DNA of 39,132 bases from Synechococcus sp. UW140 (GTDB taxonomy: Bacteria; Cyanobacteriota; Cyanobacteriia; PCC-6307; Cyanobiaceae), in the NCBI GenBank assembly GCA_945861595.1, contig CAMAVE010000011.1, forward strand, positions 1 through 39,132, in the 5' to 3' direction. The translations under genes and the position numbers were made by a program. The notes beneath the pieces are model-generated. The model worked only from the letters and a program-made list of their open reading frames with translations, had not been told where the DNA came from and searched no databases. How positions within the stretch are numbered: position 1 is the stretch's first letter; every line of letters begins with the position of its first letter. Of the stretch, positions 35,204-39,132 are shown piece by piece.

Positions 35204-37075
35204 ATGGCCATCCGTCAGGACGACACCCCCCCGAACCGGCGTTTCGGGATCATCAACCTTGTTTTGATCGGTTTCGGCGTGTTGCTGCTGGTCAGCAGCT
35301 TCTTGCCCAACCAGGCCATCCAACAGGTGCCAAGGGTTCCCTACTCCCTGTTCATCAACCAGGTGGATGACGGCGCCGTGAAGCGGGCCTTCATCACCCA
35401 GGACCAGATTCGCTACGAGCTCAATAACGCCGAAGAAGGCGCCCCTGCGGTGCTGGCCACCACGCCGATCTTCGACATGGAGTTGCCCCAGCGGCTCGAG
35501 CTACATGGCGTTGAATTCGCGGCTGCCCCGCCCAAGCGACCCAGCTTCATCACCACGGCCCTGAGCTGGGTGGTGCCGCCGCTGATCTTCATTTTGGTTC
35601 TGCAGTTCTTCGCCCGCCGCTCCATGGGCGGCGCCCAGGGGGCCCTGAGCTTCACTAAATCCAAGGCCCGGGTCTATGTGCCCGATGAGGAATCCCGCGT
35701 CACCTTTGCCGATGTGGCCGGCGTGGATGAGGCCAAGGACGAACTAACCGAAATCGTTGATTTCCTTAAGACCCCTGAGCGCTATACGGCCATCGGCGCC
35801 CGCATCCCCAAGGGTGTGCTGCTGGTGGGCCCTCCTGGTACGGGTAAAACCCTGCTCTCCAAGGCCGTGGCCGGCGAAGCAGGGGTGCCTTTCTTCATCA
35901 TTTCCGGTTCGGAATTTGTGGAGCTGTTCGTGGGCGCGGGTGCGGCCCGGGTGCGGGATCTGTTTGAGCAGGCCAAACAAAAGGCCCCCTGCATCATTTT
36001 TATCGACGAACTTGACGCCATCGGTAAGAGCCGCTCCGGCTCCATGGGCGTGGTCGGCGGTAACGATGAACGGGAGCAGACCCTCAACCAGCTGCTCACT
36101 GAGATGGATGGCTTTGCCTCGAAGGACAAGCCCGTAATCGTGCTAGCCGCCACCAACCAGCCCGAAACCCTCGATGCCGCCCTCCTGCGTCCGGGCCGCT
36201 TTGATCGCCAGGTGCTGGTGGATCGGCCCGACCTCTCCGGCCGTCGCACAATTTTGGACATTTACGCCAAGAAGGTGAAGCTCTCGGAAGGCGTCGATCT
36301 CGATCGCATCGCCCAGGCCACCAGTGGTTTTGCCGGTGCCGACCTGGCCAACCTGGTGAATGAGGCAGCGCTGCTGGCCGCCCGGGCCAAACGCACTTCC
36401 GTGTTGCAGGGCGACCTCAACGAAGCGATTGAACGGGTGGTTGCAGGCCTGGAGAAAAAGAGCCGGGTCTTGCAGCCCGATGAAAAGAAAGTGGTGGCCT
36501 ATCACGAGGTCGGCCACGCCATCGTGGGACATCTGATGCCCGGTGGCAGCAAGGTGGCGAAAATTTCGATCGTGCCCCGGGGTATGAGCGCCCTGGGTTA
36601 CACCCTGCAACTCCCCACCGAGGAGCGATTCCTAAATTCCAAGCAGGACCTGGAAGGCCAAATCGCCACCCTGCTGGGCGGACGCTCGGCCGAGGAACTG
36701 GTGTTTGGCTCGATCACCACCGGCGCCGCCAATGACCTGCAACGGGCCACCGACATCGCCGAACAGATGGTGGGCACCTACGGCATGAGCGATACTCTCG
36801 GCCCCCTGGCCTATGACAAACAGGGCGGCAGCCGCTTCCTCGGCGGCCCCAGCAACCCGCGCCGGGTTGTGAGCGATGCCACGGCCCAGGCGATTGACAA
36901 GGAGGTGCGCCACCTGGTGGACCGGGCCCACGACAGGGCCCTGGCGATCCTGCGCGGCAATCGGGAACTGCTCGAAAGCATTGCCGAAAAGATCCTCGAA
37001 AAGGAGGTGATTGAAGGTGATGACCTCAAGGGCTTGCTGGCCTCCAGCGTCATGCCCCAGGAGGCAGCCGCCTGA
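35204..37075 (+). CDS. ftsH: ATP-dependent zinc metalloprotease FtsH
   Basis: FtsH is a hexameric membrane AAA+ protease that extracts and degrades membrane proteins and some regulators. The 623-residue product has two membrane helices (about 16-34 and 120-137) around a soluble domain. The AAA part follows, with Walker A GPPGTGKT at 209-216, Walker [12 protein letters not shown] and [19 protein letters not shown]. The zinc site is HEVGH at 434-438. The sequence [20 protein letters not shown] is closest, from memory, to the cyanobacterial FtsH3 (slr1604) branch. That branch pairs with FtsH1 in the cytoplasmic membrane and, with FtsH2, in the thylakoid. ATG 35204 is chosen because the family N-terminus starts there; the open frame extends upstream. 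It is followed by argF after 67 bases. Confidence 0.96.
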   Translation: MAIRQDDTPPNRRFGIINLVLIGFGVLLLVSSFLPNQAIQQVPRVPYSLFINQVDDGAVKRAFITQDQIRYELNNAEEGAPAVLATTPIFDMELPQRLELHGVEFAAAPPKRPSFITTALSWVVPPLIFILVLQFFARRSMGGAQGALSFTKSKARVYVPDEESRVTFADVAGVDEAKDELTEIVDFLKTPERYTAIGARIPKGVLLVGPPGTGKTLLSKAVAGEAGVPFFIISGSEFVELFVGAGAARVRDLFEQAKQKAPCIIFIDELDAIGKSRSGSMGVVGGNDEREQTLNQLLTEMDGFASKDKPVIVLAATNQPETLDAALLRPGRFDRQVLVDRPDLSGRRTILDIYAKKVKLSEGVDLDRIAQATSGFAGADLANLVNEAALLAARAKRTSVLQGDLNEAIERVVAGLEKKSRVLQPDEKKVVAYHEVGHAIVGHLMPGGSKVAKISIVPRGMSALGYTLQLPTEERFLNSKQDLEGQIATLLGGRSAEELVFGSITTGAANDLQRATDIAEQMVGTYGMSDTLGPLAYDKQGGSRFLGGPSNPRRVVSDATAQAIDKEVRHLVDRAHDRALAILRGNRELLESIAEKILEKEVIEGDDLKGLLASSVMPQEAAA

Positions 37076-37142
37076 CGGGTTGACCCAACCCCCTTGACGG
37101 CGGGGCCCCCGATCCCGGATAAGGGTTTTTTGAGATGGGCCC

Positions 37143-38093
37143 ATGGGCTCCCAGCTCAGTTCCTATGCCGATCTGGCTGGCTTAGCCGGCCGTGATCTGC
37201 TTTCCTCTGCGGATCTCAGCGGGGCCGAGACCCGGGCCCTGATCCAGCTGGCCACGGACCTCAAGGCGGGCCGCTGCCAGGTGGACCTGGGCGGCAAGGT
37301 GTTAGGGCTGATCTTCAGCAAGGCCTCCACCCGCACCCGGGTGAGCTTCACCGTGGCCATGGCCCGGCTCGGCGGCCAGACCCTTGACCTCAACCCCCAA
37401 GTCACCCAGGTGGGGCGGGGCGAACCGGTGGCCGATACGGCCCGGGTGCTGAGCCGTTATGTGGATGCCCTGGCGATTCGCACCTTCGCCCAGGCCGAAC
37501 TCGAGGAGTACGCCCATTGGGCCTCGATCCCCATCGTCAATGCCCTCACCGACCTGGAGCACCCCTGCCAGGCCCTGGCCGACTACCAGACCCTGCAAGA
37601 AGAATTCGGCCAGCTGGCGGGCCTAACCCTGGCCTACGTGGGCGATGGCAACAACGTGGCCCACTCCCTGCTGCTCACTGGCGCCCTGCTGGGGGTCAAC
37701 GTGCGCATCGGCTGCCCCAGAGGCTTTGAGCCGATCCGGGAGTTGGTGGAGCAGGCCCGCTCCCTAGCTCCGGCAGGCTGCAGCATCGAGGTGGTGCACG
37801 ACCCGATCGCCGCGGTGCGCGGCGCCCATGCCCTCTACACCGATGTTTGGGCTTCGATGGGTCAGGAACAGGAACAGCTGGAACGGGAACAGGCCTTTGC
37901 CGGCTGGTGCCTAGACGAGGCGCTCCTGGCCGAAGCCAATAGCCGCGCCATCGTGCTGCACTGCCTGCCGGCCCACAGGGGAGAAGAGATCAGCGCCGGC
38001 GCCATCGAAGGTATGGCCAGCCGGGTGTTTGACCAGGCTGAGAATCGCCTGCATGCCCAACAGGCCCTACTGGCCGCCCTCCTGGGCGCTTGA
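37143..38093 (+). CDS. argF: Ornithine carbamoyltransferase
   Basis: ArgF transfers a carbamoyl group to ornithine to make citrulline in arginine synthesis. The 316-residue product is of family length. The carbamoyl-phosphate signature is FSKASTRTRVSF (SxRTR), with HPCQALADYQ and the ornithine-binding DVWASMGQE. The HCLPAHRGEEI loop carries the ornithine-site Cys. ATG 37143 has the upstream segment GATAAGGGTTTTTT, which may mark a promoter or the end of the ftsH transcript; the stem before the T run is only three bases, so I do not call a terminator. It complements argB 25 kb away; no other arg gene is in the window. The first 17 residues (MGSQLSSYADLAGLAGR) are variable. Confidence 0.97.
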   Translation: MGSQLSSYADLAGLAGRDLLSSADLSGAETRALIQLATDLKAGRCQVDLGGKVLGLIFSKASTRTRVSFTVAMARLGGQTLDLNPQVTQVGRGEPVADTARVLSRYVDALAIRTFAQAELEEYAHWASIPIVNALTDLEHPCQALADYQTLQEEFGQLAGLTLAYVGDGNNVAHSLLLTGALLGVNVRIGCPRGFEPIRELVEQARSLAPAGCSIEVVHDPIAAVRGAHALYTDVWASMGQEQEQLEREQAFAGWCLDEALLAEANSRAIVLHCLPAHRGEEISAGAIEGMASRVFDQAENRLHAQQALLAALLGA

Positions 38094-38240
38094 GCCTTGG
38101 GCCTGAGCGGCGACAAGCAGGGCCCGGCCCAACCGACAACGGCATTGGGGCCTGCTAAGCCAGCCATCCCTTGGCCTACCGCACTGGACAAATTGGCGCC
38201 GCCATGACATCAATGGGGCAGTGGTTCATCCGTATTGCCG

Positions 38241-38960
38241 GTGATTGCCAGGTCCCCCCGCGCCAGCCTGTCCAGCTCCGGTCCCCAGGCCGGCCTAGGC
38301 CGCCCAGCCCACGCCAGCCGTAGCCCTGGGGGAACGGCCCCTGGACTGGCCGGTGAAGGCGAGGATCTCACCCCCGCCCAACAGGAGCTCTATGACTGGC
38401 TGGCGGACTACATCGGCAGCCATCGCCATAGCCCTTCGATTCGCCAGATGATGGAGGCCATGGGGCTGCGCTCGCCGGCCCCGGTGCAGAGCCGGCTGCG
38501 CCACCTGCAGCAGAAGGGTTGGCTCACCTGGCAGGAAGGCCAGGCCCGCACCCTGCAACTCCTCGGCGGCCCTGCGGCAGGCATCCCCCTGCTCGGAGCC
38601 GTGGCGGCGGGCGGCCTGATTGACACCTTCGACGACGTCCAGGAGCGGCTGGACCTGGCGCCGGTGCTGGAAACCCGCGGCCTGTTTGCCCTCACCGTGA
38701 ATGGCGATTCGATGGTGGAGGCCCATATCGCCGATGGCGACGTGGTGCTGCTCGAGCCGGTGCCTGATCCCCTCAGGCTCAAGGAGGGCACCATCGTGAG
38801 CGCCCTGGTGCCCGGCAGCGGCACCACCCTCAAGCATTTCCATCGCCAGGGAGCCCAGGTGCGCCTGGAGGCCGCCAACCCCAACTACGCACCGATCCTG
38901 GTGGATGCGGAGCAGCTCACCATCCAGGGCAAGCTTGTGGCCGTCTGGCGCCAGCTCTGA
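38241..38960 (+). CDS. lexA: LexA repressor (S24 self-cleaving)
   Basis: LexA represses DNA-damage genes and cuts itself when RecA filaments form. The winged-helix DNA-binding domain lies at about 43-105 (LTPAQQELYDWLADYI, then SPSIRQMMEAMGLRSPAPV). The cleavage bond fits Ala123-Gly124 in AVAAGG. The catalytic Ser157 is in NGDSMVE and the general base Lys198 is in TLKHFH. So the self-cleavage set is complete, unlike some cyanobacterial LexA proteins used as redox or carbon regulators. The N-terminal 42 residues are low complexity (Ser/Gly/Pro-rich) and may be a late addition. GTG 38241 is chosen over TTG 38235; no start codon lies closer to the domain. I find no clear SOS box ahead of it. Confidence 0.93.
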   Translation: MIARSPRASLSSSGPQAGLGRPAHASRSPGGTAPGLAGEGEDLTPAQQELYDWLADYIGSHRHSPSIRQMMEAMGLRSPAPVQSRLRHLQQKGWLTWQEGQARTLQLLGGPAAGIPLLGAVAAGGLIDTFDDVQERLDLAPVLETRGLFALTVNGDSMVEAHIADGDVVLLEPVPDPLRLKEGTIVSALVPGSGTTLKHFHRQGAQVRLEAANPNYAPILVDAEQLTIQGKLVAVWRQL

Positions 38961-39057
38961 GGGGCGGCACCCCCTGCGGTGTAAGCTTTCAAAGCGCTGA
39001 TCCAGGGCTTCCGAGCCCAACCAGACCACCAGGATCTGGGAAAGCCAACGCATCAAT

Positions 39058-39130
39058 GGGGCCATAGCTCAGCTGGTAGAGCACCTGCATGGCATGCAGG
39101 GGGTCAGCGGTTCGAATCCGCTTGGCTCCA
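39058..39130 (+). tRNA. tRNA-Ala (anticodon GGC)
   Basis: The acceptor stem GGGGCCA pairs with TGGCTCC (one G-U) and the discriminator is A. The D arm is GCTC...GAGC. The anticodon stem CCTGC/GCAGG encloses ATGGCAT, giving anticodon GGC for alanine codons GCC/GCU. The T arm is AGCGG TTCGAAT CCGCT. The 3' CCA is not encoded. It lies 97 bases after lexA on the same strand and ends two bases before the window edge. Confidence 0.95.
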
Positions 39131-39132
39131 TT

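Noticed and set aside
37076-37142. Terminator between ftsH and argF
   Set aside because: The T run has only a three-base stem before it; the GGGTTG/CAACCC stem has no T run. Not strong enough to list.
38961-39057. SOS box or terminator around lexA and the tRNA
   Set aside because: No palindrome of the cyanobacterial LexA-box type is visible; GGGG/CCCC pairing after lexA is only four bases.

Overview
The window is compact, very GC-rich DNA of a unicellular cyanobacterium, most like the alpha-cyanobacterial Cyanobium/Synechococcus group. The evidence is psb27 (photosystem II assembly), a principal sigma factor of cyanobacterial SigA type, an FtsH3-type protease, several protein families known mainly from cyanobacteria (DUF1824, DUF2854, DUF3153), frequent GTG/TTG starts, weak Shine-Dalgarno sites and a few HIP1 octamers (GCGATCGC). 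It reads as an ordinary chromosomal core region. I see no transposase, integrase, phage gene, CRISPR array, toxin-antitoxin pair or plasmid gene.

Layout. 1-4.0 kb: a truncated membrane protein, an ArsC/Spx-like protein downstream of a 2Fe-2S ferredoxin, a SAM methyltransferase with an internal 21-bp tandem repeat, a low-complexity membrane protein and a helix-turn-helix protein. 4.1-9.3 kb: proS, psb27, purA and a PfkB sugar/nucleoside kinase, all on +. 9.3-14.1 kb: cobK (-), ssb, a short unknown (-), a DUF2854 membrane protein, argB and a DUF3153 lipoprotein with an extra N-terminal domain. 14.2-16.5 kb: priA (-). 16.5-17.0 kb: a 500-base gene-free stretch, probably the sigA leader, that starts with three stem-loops. 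17.0-23.5 kb: rpoD/sigA with a histone-H1-like tail, a GT2-GtrA glycosyltransferase, DUF1824, hemC and a ClC chloride channel/antiporter. 23.6-27.5 kb: ppa, OsmC, a DUF2721 membrane protein, a class I glutamine amidotransferase, a small secreted Cys protein, a coiled-coil protein and a pterin carbinolamine dehydratase. 27.7-33.4 kb: a nucleotide-sugar cassette, gmd-fcl-uxs-ugd-galE. 33.5-39.1 kb: a K+ channel (-), an SRAP/HMCES protein (-), ftsH, argF, lexA and tRNA-Ala(GGC).

How they work together. gmd and fcl make GDP-L-fucose. ugd and uxs make UDP-glucuronate and UDP-xylose, and galE interconverts 4-epimers, so the cassette supplies sugars for surface polysaccharide or LPS. argB and argF are arginine-pathway steps. 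hemC and cobK belong to tetrapyrrole/corrinoid synthesis. priA, ssb, lexA and the SRAP protein are replication/repair functions spread along the window.

The least ordinary features are not whole genes. They are (i) a promoter-plus-three-hairpin unit ahead of sigA, (ii) a perfect 13-bp terminator-like stem inside the first codons of the gene after sigA, (iii) the lysine/alanine-rich tail of SigA, (iv) short in-frame tandem repeats expanded inside otherwise conserved proteins, and (v) a 19-bp perfect palindrome ahead of purA. I did not identify a clearly new multi-gene system.
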